Both the position numbers and the translations under genes were made by a program. From an uncultured Oscillospiraceae bacterium (GTDB taxonomy: Bacteria > Bacillota > Clostridia > Oscillospirales > Ruminococcaceae), in assembly GCA_900542145.1 (NCBI GenBank), contig UQMF01000014.1, positions 1 through 63,443 of the forward strand: a DNA stretch of 63,443 nt. Direction: 5' to 3'. Position 1 is the first letter of the stretch. Each line of letters starts with the position of its first letter. The notes under the pieces are model-generated. The model was not told where the DNA came from. It searched no databases and saw only the letters and a list, made by a program, of their open reading frames with translations. Shown in pieces: positions 51,181-59,036 of the stretch.

Positions 51181-52218
51181 ATGAACAAGCCATATGTTAT
51201 TGCAGAAGCAGGAGTGAATTTTTACGACACCGCAAAGCTCCGCGGAGTTACGCCGCTGGAAGAAGCAATGCACTATGTCGATAAGGCAAAGGAAGCAGGC
51301 ATTGACGCAATAAAATTCCAGTCGTACAAGGCGAATACCATCGCTTCTAAAAACTCTCCTGCATATTGGGACACCACCAAGGAAACCACGCAGTCGCAGT
51401 ATGAGCTTTTCACTAAGTTTGACTCATTCGGCGAGGAAGAATACCGCGCTCTGTACGAACACTGCAAGAAGGTCGGCATAGACTTCATGTCCACTCCGTT
51501 TGACTATGCTTCGGCGGATTATCTTGACGATATGGTGGATATATACAAGATATCCTCCTCCGACCTCAGCAATCTCCCGTTCATCACTCATATTGCAAAG
51601 AAAGGTAAGCCGATATATCTGTCCGTCGGCGCTTCTTATCTTTCCGAGGTGGAGCAGGCTGTGCGCACTATCCGCGAAACTGGCAACAACCAGATCGCGC
51701 TGCTGCACTGCGTGCTGTCCTATCCCTGCAAGAACGAGGACGCCAACCTGCGCATTATATCTACTCTCAAGCGCATATTCCCCGACATCACGATAGGCTA
51801 CAGCGACCACACGCTGCCCGACGATACCATGACAATACTCACAACGGCTTATCTTCTCGGCGCAGAGATCATCGAAAAGCATTTCACGCTTGACAAGTCG
51901 CTGCCCGGAAACGACCACTATCATGCCGGCGACCCCGAGGATTTCCGCAAGGCTATCAGCAACTTCCGCCTTGTGAACACCGTTCTCGGTCAGAGCGAAA
52001 AGACCGTTCTTCCGTGTGAGCTTATCCCACGCCGCGAAGCACGCCGTTCCCTTGTCCTCACAAGGGATATGAAGAAGGGCGAGGTCATAACCGAAACCGA
52101 CCTTATCGCAAAGCGTCCCGGCACAGGAATTTCGCCCACATATCAGAACATAGTTATCGGCAGGGCGCTGCTTCAGGATTGCCCGGAGGATACCGTGCTG
52201 ACCTGGGATATGGTGTGA
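51181..52218 (+). CDS. NeuB-family nonulosonic acid synthase
   Basis: A 345-aa enzyme that condenses phosphoenolpyruvate with a six-carbon (amino)sugar to a nine-carbon keto acid. It has YVIAEAGVNF at the start, IDAIKFQSYKANTIASKNSP, FMSTPFDYASADYLDDM, IGYSDHTLPDDTM and IIEKHFTLDKSLPGNDHYHAGDP (in parts), which carries the metal-binding His. A C-terminal SAF/antifreeze-like domain (SLVLTRDMKKGEVIT, RPGTGISP) is present. The ATG at 51181 follows GGAGGG. The exact substrate (ManNAc, legionaminic or pseudaminic precursor, or something else) is unclear because no precursor genes are nearby. Confidence 0.88.
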   Translation: MNKPYVIAEAGVNFYDTAKLRGVTPLEEAMHYVDKAKEAGIDAIKFQSYKANTIASKNSPAYWDTTKETTQSQYELFTKFDSFGEEEYRALYEHCKKVGIDFMSTPFDYASADYLDDMVDIYKISSSDLSNLPFITHIAKKGKPIYLSVGASYLSEVEQAVRTIRETGNNQIALLHCVLSYPCKNEDANLRIISTLKRIFPDITIGYSDHTLPDDTMTILTTAYLLGAEIIEKHFTLDKSLPGNDHYHAGDPEDFRKAISNFRLVNTVLGQSEKTVLPCELIPRREARRSLVLTRDMKKGEVITETDLIAKRPGTGISPTYQNIVIGRALLQDCPEDTVLTWDMV

Positions 52219-52240
52219 CAATACACAAGATTGGGGTAAG

Positions 52241-53341
52241 ATGGTGAACGTAAAAGAAATTTCGGTAAAAACTGAGCGCAATTATCAGCTTGACTTTTTA
52301 AAGCTTTTATGCACATTATTTGTGTTCATTTCGCACACCTATCGTTTCATAGGTGAGAATACACGATTTAGCATTCCACTTGGTCTTGGCTGGTGGAGTG
52401 TTCATCTGTTTTTTATTATTTCCGGTCTGTTGATGGTAAACAGTTACATGAAGAAGCCCCAATCAACCGATTATGGAAAAACAGCCATGAGGTTTGTTAT
52501 AGGAAAGTTTAAAGGACTTGCAATTGAATATTGGGTTGCTTTTTCAATCGGATTTGTGGTTTTTCTTATTTTATATAAGCTGAACGTTTTTGAATCACTT
52601 GTAAAATCAATACCGGAAATACTGGCGATAGAGCTTTCGGGTCTTTGTGGAACAGATCTATCAATGATCAATGGACAAACATGGTATATTTCCGCAATGC
52701 TCATATGTATGCTTCCGTTATACTATATGCTCCAAAAAAACAAGGACTTTTTCCTTTATGTGTTTTCTCCGCTGACTGCATTGATTTTGCTCGGTTATAT
52801 GTATTGTGAAGAATCTCATTGGTTGACTTGGTATAATACATATTCATTTTTAACCGGCGGAATTATCCGAGGAATATGCGGACTGTGCTTCGGCGTTGTG
52901 TGTTGGACTATTGCAGAAAAGATTCTCTCGTGTAAACATACTGATAGCCAAAGATGGTTTTTTACAGTAGTTGAAATACTATTATATTTGCTGATTTTTG
53001 CAATTTGCTTTTATCCGCAAAACAATTACTCTATGATTTACTGTGCAATGTTAATTATGCCTGTTCCTATTGCGATTACTTTCAGCGGAGTCAGCTATGT
53101 TGGCAAACTGTTTAGATTTAGCTGGATGAAGTGGTTAAGTTCAATTTCACTAGCAATTTATTTAAACCATATTGCGGCAAAATGTATAGTGCAGTCATTG
53201 TTTACGGATAAGAGCTACAAATTCTGTACACTGCTGATGTTCGTTTTTACGATCTGTCTTTGCGTTGTATACTATTTGCTTATTTGGGTGATAAAGAACC
53301 TGTGGAACAAGAAAATAAAGTCGTTTTTTATAGCTGAATAG
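52241..53341 (+). CDS. Membrane acyltransferase, family 3 (OafA-like)
   Basis: A 366-aa integral membrane protein with about ten hydrophobic helices. It starts with the family pattern YQLDFLKLLCTLFVFISHTYRF (the SH-x-Y variant of the H-x10-R region) and WWSVHLFFIISGLLM, and ends SLAIYLNHI. Such enzymes O-acetylate exported sugars. The gene is clearly more AT-rich than its neighbours, suggesting separate acquisition. Confidence 0.82.
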   Translation: MVNVKEISVKTERNYQLDFLKLLCTLFVFISHTYRFIGENTRFSIPLGLGWWSVHLFFIISGLLMVNSYMKKPQSTDYGKTAMRFVIGKFKGLAIEYWVAFSIGFVVFLILYKLNVFESLVKSIPEILAIELSGLCGTDLSMINGQTWYISAMLICMLPLYYMLQKNKDFFLYVFSPLTALILLGYMYCEESHWLTWYNTYSFLTGGIIRGICGLCFGVVCWTIAEKILSCKHTDSQRWFFTVVEILLYLLIFAICFYPQNNYSMIYCAMLIMPVPIAITFSGVSYVGKLFRFSWMKWLSSISLAIYLNHIAAKCIVQSLFTDKSYKFCTLLMFVFTICLCVVYYLLIWVIKNLWNKKIKSFFIAE

Positions 53342-53400
53342 TTTGCGGATTTGTTATTGGTGTTTGTTCAAATCCAGACAAAGAATATTGGAGGTGCTGT

Positions 53401-54237
53401 ATGAACATAAAAATTTTTCTGTGCTGTCATAAATCATTCAGCATTGTACCTCCCTTATGTATACCTATACAGGGCGGTCGGGCGATCAACCTCGCAGTGC
53501 CCGGGGTTATGGGCGACGACTGCGGCGACAGCATTTCAGAAAAAAACCGCGAATACTGCGAACTCACCGTTCAATACTACGCCTGGAAAAACGAAAATCT
53601 GGACTATTACGGCTTTTGTCACTACCGCCGCTTCTTTTGCTTTGACGAAAGCGTTCGGTATCCGTATCTTGCGCTCGGAAAGCTGTCGGAAAAGCAGCAG
53701 AAGCGCTTCCTTGGAGATTTGCAGACAGCGGAGCGGCTCTGTGAGAGCTTTGACATGATACTTCCGCGAAGCGAGGATATGGGTGTCACGGTAAAGGAAC
53801 ACTACTGCACATCTGCTCATCACCATTCCGAGGATCTTGCGCTGTTCATGGATATAATCGGCGAAAAAGCGCCGCATCTTCTGCCGTTTGCGGAGGAATA
53901 CCTGCCGCAGACAAAGCAGTATTTCTGCAATATGTTCATAATGCGCAGGGAATTATTCAACGAATACTGCGGACTGCTGTTTCCGCTGTTGGAGGAGTTT
54001 GACCGTCGCAAGACGCTGCATGGCAGCTTTCAGGACGACCGCACCGACGGCTATCTTGGCGAGAGGTTTGTCGGAATATTCGCTGCATATTGCCGAACCA
54101 GAGGCATGAAAATAAAAGAACTGCCGAGGCTGGATATCAGCTGCGCCATGAAGAAACGGCTGATGTTCAAACTGTTTCCGCCGCAGAGCAAGAGGCGGTT
54201 TCTGGCCAAGAAACTAGTTAAAACAGCACATAAGTAA
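53401..54237 (+). CDS. DUF4422-family glycosyltransferase
   Basis: A 278-aa protein with the family's fingerprint: IQGGRAINLAVPGVMGDDCGDSISEKN in parts, NREYCELTVQYYAWKNENLDYYGFCHYRRFF in parts, MILPRSEDMGVTVKEHY and CNMFIMRRELFNEYC. DUF4422 proteins occur in capsule and O-antigen clusters and have a GT-A-like fold. GGAGG precedes the ATG. Confidence 0.82.
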   Translation: MNIKIFLCCHKSFSIVPPLCIPIQGGRAINLAVPGVMGDDCGDSISEKNREYCELTVQYYAWKNENLDYYGFCHYRRFFCFDESVRYPYLALGKLSEKQQKRFLGDLQTAERLCESFDMILPRSEDMGVTVKEHYCTSAHHHSEDLALFMDIIGEKAPHLLPFAEEYLPQTKQYFCNMFIMRRELFNEYCGLLFPLLEEFDRRKTLHGSFQDDRTDGYLGERFVGIFAAYCRTRGMKIKELPRLDISCAMKKRLMFKLFPPQSKRRFLAKKLVKTAHK

Positions 54238-54254
54238 TTTGGAGGAGCAAAGCA

Positions 54255-56081
54255 ATGTGTGGAATAGTAGGATATATCGGAGAGCGCGATTGCACAGAGG
54301 TGTTGGTTAGCGGTCTTGAAAAACTGGAGTACCGCGGATATGACAGTGTGGGTATTGCTGTATCTGAGGACGGAGTTATAAAAACCGTAAAAACAAAGGG
54401 TAAGCTTGTGGATATGAAGCAAAAATTAAAGACCGTGGGTGCGCCTTTGGGTCACTGCGGAATAGGTCACACACGCTGGGCAACTCACGGTGAACCGAGC
54501 GATGTGAACTCCCATCCACACAGCAACGGCAGGGTGACGATAGTTCACAACGGCATTATAGAGAACTATATTCAGCTCAAGGAGTTCTTAATGACCAAGG
54601 GCTATAAATTTGTGTCGCAGACTGACAGCGAGGTCGTAGCCTGCCTGCTGGATTACCACTATTCTGAAAGAAATCCACTTCGCGCTATAACAGAAACAAT
54701 GAAGGAACTAGATGGAAGCTATGCACTCGGCATCATGTTTCGCGATTTCCCTGACAGAGTGTATGCGGCGCGCAAGGAAAGTCCCCTCATCATAGGCGAG
54801 GGTGATGGAGAGTATTTTATTGCCTCAGATATTCCTGCATTCCTAAAATATACCAAGAACTATGTCTTACTGAATGACAACGAAGTAGTGTGCATGGAAA
54901 AAGAAGATATTCATTTCTATGACATACATGGAGAGGAAATATCAAAAACCGTGAGCGTTGCCGATTGGGATGTTGAGCAAGCACAAAAAGGTGGATTCTC
55001 GCACTATATGCTAAAAGAGATACATGAACAGCCAGATGTCGTTCACAAAACGCTTAGTAGCATCGTCAAAAATGGATTGCCGGACTTCAGCGAAAACGGA
55101 GTTACCGACGAATTGTTGCGTGGGGTAAACCGTGTTTTTATTGTTGCCTGCGGAACTGCAATGCATGCTGGAATCGTTGCCAGGTATGCGATAGAAAAAA
55201 TGGCGAGAGTTCCTGTTACGGTAGAGGTGGCAAGCGAGTTTCGCTATATGGATCCCATAGTTGGCAAGGGGGATCTGGTGATACTTGTGTCACAGTCGGG
55301 TGAAACAGCGGATACCAAGGCAAGCCTTCACCTTGCAAAACAGCGCGGCGCAAAGACCCTGGCGGTAGTTAATGTAAAATACAGCGCTATCGCGCGAGAG
55401 GCAGATATGTCCATATTCACTCTTGCGGGACCCGAGATAGCGGTTGCCTCCACCAAAGCATATATGGTGCAGATAGCTGTTTTGTATTTGCTGGCTTTCA
55501 GATTTGCTTTCGCTAGGGGGACGATAACCTTGGAGCAGCTTTGTAAATACACTTCTGAACTTGATATGGCCCCTGCCGCTATACAGAGCGTCATTGACAG
55601 GAAAGAGGAGTGTCAGTACATTGCTTCACGGCTGGTGAATGCAGAAAATCTGTTCTTCATCGGCAGGGGGTTCGACTATGCGCTGTCGCTTGAGGGTTCG
55701 CTTAAGCTTAAAGAAATAACCTACATACATTCCGAAGCCTATGCCGCCGGAGAACTAAAACATGGCACGATATCACTTATAGAACATGATATTCCTGTTA
55801 TAACTATTGCGACTCAAGCGGCTGTTCTTGCAAAAACAATCAGTAACCTGGAGGAGGTCAAGGCGCGCGGTGCGTTTATTATCGCTGTGTGTCGCAAAGG
55901 AACAGCGTTTGCGGCGAATACCGTGGACTTGAAATTTGAGATAGATACTACGCTTCCTGATATGCTGCTCCCACTGCCGACGGTTTGCTCTTTGCAGCTT
56001 ATTGCATATTATTCGGCAGTGCTTCGTGGGAATGATCCTGATAAGCCCAGAAATCTTGCCAAGTCGGTAACGACAGAATAA
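54255..56081 (+). CDS. glmS: Glutamine-fructose-6-phosphate aminotransferase (isomerizing)
   Basis: A 608-aa enzyme that makes glucosamine-6-phosphate, the entry point to UDP-GlcNAc and amino sugars. N-terminal glutaminase domain: MCGIVGYIG with catalytic Cys2, LEYRGYDSVG and GHTRWATHGEPS. Two SIS domains follow (FIVACGTAMHAG, LVSQSGETADTKASL) and the C-terminus ends KPRNLAKSVTTE with the essential KSVTxE motif. No glmS ribozyme precedes it (only 17 bases). As the last intact gene of the glycan operon it probably boosts amino-sugar supply and may be a second copy. Confidence 0.96.
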   Translation: MCGIVGYIGERDCTEVLVSGLEKLEYRGYDSVGIAVSEDGVIKTVKTKGKLVDMKQKLKTVGAPLGHCGIGHTRWATHGEPSDVNSHPHSNGRVTIVHNGIIENYIQLKEFLMTKGYKFVSQTDSEVVACLLDYHYSERNPLRAITETMKELDGSYALGIMFRDFPDRVYAARKESPLIIGEGDGEYFIASDIPAFLKYTKNYVLLNDNEVVCMEKEDIHFYDIHGEEISKTVSVADWDVEQAQKGGFSHYMLKEIHEQPDVVHKTLSSIVKNGLPDFSENGVTDELLRGVNRVFIVACGTAMHAGIVARYAIEKMARVPVTVEVASEFRYMDPIVGKGDLVILVSQSGETADTKASLHLAKQRGAKTLAVVNVKYSAIAREADMSIFTLAGPEIAVASTKAYMVQIAVLYLLAFRFAFARGTITLEQLCKYTSELDMAPAAIQSVIDRKEECQYIASRLVNAENLFFIGRGFDYALSLEGSLKLKEITYIHSEAYAAGELKHGTISLIEHDIPVITIATQAAVLAKTISNLEEVKARGAFIIAVCRKGTAFAANTVDLKFEIDTTLPDMLLPLPTVCSLQLIAYYSAVLRGNDPDKPRNLAKSVTTE

Positions 56082-56087
56082 TATATA

Positions 56088-56186
56088 ATTGAAGTATTGT
56101 TAACAGGTGGAGCAAGTTATATCGGAAGCCATAGTTGTGTTGAATTTGTTCAGTGGGTTCTATTATGTCAGGTAAGTTTTGCCTAA
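56088..56186 (+). pseudogene. galE: 5' stub of galE (UDP-glucose 4-epimerase)
   Basis: In frame the sequence reads IEVLLTGGASYIGSHSCVEF, the N-terminal NAD-binding strand and GxxGxxG loop of GalE, then departs into unrelated residues and stops at 56184-56186. Only about 20 recognisable codons survive. It follows glmS directly, so an intact galE probably once closed the operon and was removed by the insertion of the accessory block to the right. The following 56187-56403 has no gene I can support. Confidence 0.65.
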
Positions 56187-56403
56187 ATAATCGTGAAAAA
56201 CTAATCAATTCTCCTCCCCAGGACTTCACTCTCCAATCCATTAAACCGTTTCTTAACATCTACCCTGCAATGAAAAAGCTGAAATTCGAGGAGGATGGTT
56301 AAATGAAGAAATATTTGTGTATAAAAGCTATAAAAGCCTTGATATTATTCGCCTCCGTCGAATAAATATGATTGTCTTTTAATTATAATCTATGAGGTAA
56401 TGA

Positions 56404-56548
56404 GATGGACTATTTGACAGCAAATCAAGCTACCAAGAAAGTGGCAGATATCATAGCGCCGCGTTTAGGTGCTTTGCTCTGAGGACCGATTTTAAATTAG
56501 GCGAAGCCTGGGTTAATTCCCTCCGACATGTAGAAGCTGGAAGATAAA
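56404..56548 (+). pseudogene. Decayed helix-turn-helix regulator
   Basis: The gene starts MDYLTANQA with a good ribosome binding site (GAGG). A one-base insertion follows, then KWQIS, stop, RRV, stop, VLCSEDRF, and after another shift LGEAWV. This is the sequence of the small HTH proteins (MDYLTxxQAAxKWxISxRRVQxLCxEGRI...W.IP) often found next to restriction-modification genes. Both in-frame stops are TAG where CAG is expected, i.e. C-to-T changes. Confidence 0.65.
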
Positions 56549-56570
56549 AGACGCAAGGATGATGGTAACA

Positions 56571-57617
56571 ATGAAAAAGTATAATGTGATTGATTTGTTC
56601 TGTGGGGCCGGAGGGCTTTCCTGTGGCTTTGAACGCGCAGGTTATAATATCCTCTTGGGCATTGACAACGATAAAAAGGCGCTGGAAACTTTTGCATTGA
56701 ACCATAATGGTGCGAAATCAATCTGTGGCGATATCACTCAAGTGTCATACGAAAAAGACATAAAGCCACTTGTTGGAGATGCTTCCATTGATGTGATTAT
56801 AGGCGGTCCTCCTTGCCAGGGTATGTCTTTATCTGGCCCCAGAAAATTTGATGATCCGCGAAACAAGCTGTACTTATCGTATATTCGTCTTGTGGACGAA
56901 ATACGCCCCAGGGTTTTTGTTATTGAAAATGTTCCTGGGCTTGTCGGCTTGTTCGGCGGACAGATAAAAGACAGCATTAACAAGAAATTTACGGATATGG
57001 GTTACAAGATTCAATATAAAATCTTATGTTCAGCTGATTACGGCGTGCCTCAATTGAGAAGACGTGTAGTTTTTGTCGGATATCGCGATGGTGAATTTCA
57101 GTACCCACTTGAGGATAAGAACTATATTTCCTGCGAAATGGCTCTTTCTGATCTACCTCCTTTAGTTGACACGCTAGGTGCTGAAGAAATGCCATATGCA
57201 ACTCCGGCACAAAATGACTATCAAAGAATAATGCGCGAGAAATCGGATATCGTGCATAACCATGTTGCGGCGAATCATTCTGAGAAGGTTCAGAAAATAA
57301 TATCACTCGTTCCTGCAGGAGGCAATTATAAGGACCTTCCAGAGGAATATAGGAACACTCGCAATTTCCATGTTGCCTGGACACGATTCCCGGATAATCG
57401 CCCTGCTCCAACTATTGATACCGGGCATAGACACCACTTTCATTATAAATACAATCGTGTACCGACTGTTCGCGAATGCGCGAGAATTCAATCCTTTCCG
57501 GATGACTTTGTATTTCTCGGAAACAAAACTCAACAGTTCCGGCAGGTCGGAAATGCTGTTCCGCCGTTAATGGCGGAAGCTATAGCGCGGCAGGTTACAA
57601 AACTCTTGGAGGAATGA
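56571..57617 (+). CDS. DNA (cytosine-5)-methyltransferase, first of two
   Basis: A 348-aa m5C methyltransferase. Motif I is VIDLFCGAGGLSCGF at the N-terminus, motif IV GGPPCQGMSLSG with the catalytic Cys (about residue 82), motif VI ENVPG, motif VIII QLRRRVVFVG and motif X QVGNAVPPLMAEAIA. The variable target-recognition region lies between VIII and IX. The ATG at 56571 begins the conserved strand; ATGs at 56559 and 56562 are possible. It directly precedes the nuclease-like gene (start right after its stop), indicating a restriction-modification unit. AT-richer than the glycan operon. Confidence 0.92.
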   Translation: MKKYNVIDLFCGAGGLSCGFERAGYNILLGIDNDKKALETFALNHNGAKSICGDITQVSYEKDIKPLVGDASIDVIIGGPPCQGMSLSGPRKFDDPRNKLYLSYIRLVDEIRPRVFVIENVPGLVGLFGGQIKDSINKKFTDMGYKIQYKILCSADYGVPQLRRRVVFVGYRDGEFQYPLEDKNYISCEMALSDLPPLVDTLGAEEMPYATPAQNDYQRIMREKSDIVHNHVAANHSEKVQKIISLVPAGGNYKDLPEEYRNTRNFHVAWTRFPDNRPAPTIDTGHRHHFHYKYNRVPTVRECARIQSFPDDFVFLGNKTQQFRQVGNAVPPLMAEAIARQVTKLLEE

Positions 57618-59036
57618 ATGATGATTTATAGAATACCAACGGAATATGAATTTAGAATACATCACTGCCGTCCAAGATTTAAGGGCAATGTTGAAAACGT
57701 CCTGATCTATATGGCAACTGAAATAACACGAATTGGGAGCGGCCCCAGAGATGAATTTAATAATTCACTTAACGACGCTATTCGTTGTTTCCCCGGGAAT
57801 GCTACAAGCACGCTGAAAACCATTAATAACTGGAGGACCGAAATATCCTCTTTATTCGGGCTGTTTTACGAAGATGACAGCAGGTTCAACCATGCAATGT
57901 TAAGAGCGAAAGAACTGGCGGACAGCAACGACCTTGTTCAGTTCTTTAAACAGTTTATGTTCTATTTCCAGTATCCTGGCGCTCATATCAAGCCGGACAG
58001 AATCCTTGAGCAGATTGAGCAAGGGGTTCATTTTAAGCCTGCTCAGTATATTCTGAGGGTTCTCGACCAGGCGGAAAAAGATACCGGCAAACGCTGTGGT
58101 ATTACCAAAGCCGAAGCGTGTTATTGCATACTGAATGACTTGCGCTGTACAAGAGATAACGAGGATGTCAGAAGCGTATGGCGGCGAATCGTTCACAACC
58201 GGGAAATGGGAACAGAATATGAAGCTATCGGAGATGTCATTCGGTATGCTGGAGATATTCTGGATTATATGCAACTCGGAAATCTTGTGAACTCATATAA
58301 CAACAAGGAGTTCTTTATTAACCGAAATGAAAACGAGACGATAATTAAGTTTATCAATTCTACTGAGTGGTTTGCCGGCTATGATGCTATGATAAGAAAC
58401 CGAGCCGGGACATTAGATGCAATCAACACCAGCCGTTGCAGGTGGTTTGAATATGTTAATCAGGAAAGCGAAGACACCGATTTCAGCACGAACATTACTG
58501 CTTATATTACGCCCGAACCTATGGAAGTTATTACGGAACAGGTGGCTCGGTTTAGAACTTATTTTGAGAAACTGTCAACTTTGGAAGAACTGAATACCAA
58601 GGATATCGGAGACATTGGTGAAAGCTTGGTCCATGGTCATGAATGTGAACGGCTCAAAATCGGCGGACGGATTGATCTTGTTCATCTGGTTACGAAAATT
58701 CCGACGGAACTCGGCGTCGGATACGACATTAGTTCCAGGGAATTGGATGCTACGCTACGAAACATTGAAGTTAAGACAACCATAAGCTCAAAGCCGATTA
58801 TGTTTAATAAGATTCACTTGACACCAAATGAATGGCAGGCAGCGAAAAGCTACAGCGATCGTTATTGGATTTACAGACTGATGGTCAGCAAGCATAGCAT
58901 CAAACTCTTTATCATGTGCAATCCTGTCGAACTGTTCAAAAAAGATTTGATTGATATCGCTGTACGCGATGGTATGGAAATCACATTTAAAGAACAGGCT
59001 GGGCAGTACGAGGAGTTATTAGCATGGACAAATTAA
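57618..59036 (+). CDS. Probable restriction endonuclease with a PD-(D/E)XK (NO VEIN/DUF3883-like) C-terminal domain
   Basis: A 472-aa protein. Residues 1-340 are helical and unassigned. The C-terminal 110 residues contain GVGYDISS (about 366-373, candidate metal Asp), RNIEVKTT (about 383-390, the E-x-K pair) and HLTPNEWQAAKSYSDRYWIYRL (in parts). This order is that of the DUF3883/NO VEIN branch of PD-(D/E)XK nucleases. Its place between two cytosine methyltransferases, with a direct junction to the first and a 13-base overlap with the second, strongly suggests it is the cutting subunit of a Type II-like system. The recognition site cannot be predicted. Confidence 0.7.
   Translation: MMIYRIPTEYEFRIHHCRPRFKGNVENVLIYMATEITRIGSGPRDEFNNSLNDAIRCFPGNATSTLKTINNWRTEISSLFGLFYEDDSRFNHAMLRAKELADSNDLVQFFKQFMFYFQYPGAHIKPDRILEQIEQGVHFKPAQYILRVLDQAEKDTGKRCGITKAEACYCILNDLRCTRDNEDVRSVWRRIVHNREMGTEYEAIGDVIRYAGDILDYMQLGNLVNSYNNKEFFINRNENETIIKFINSTEWFAGYDAMIRNRAGTLDAINTSRCRWFEYVNQESEDTDFSTNITAYITPEPMEVITEQVARFRTYFEKLSTLEELNTKDIGDIGESLVHGHECERLKIGGRIDLVHLVTKIPTELGVGYDISSRELDATLRNIEVKTTISSKPIMFNKIHLTPNEWQAAKSYSDRYWIYRLMVSKHSIKLFIMCNPVELFKKDLIDIAVRDGMEITFKEQAGQYEELLAWTN

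Noticed and set aside
54238..54254. glmS ribozyme before glmS
   Set aside because: Only 17 bases separate glmS from the previous gene, and upstream sequence is coding.
56166..56303. 45-codon frame starting MSGKFCLNN, followed by a 20-codon frame from 56304
   Set aside because: Lies in degenerate DNA after the galE stub, has no convincing start signal for the first and no family resemblance for either; chance frames are likely.
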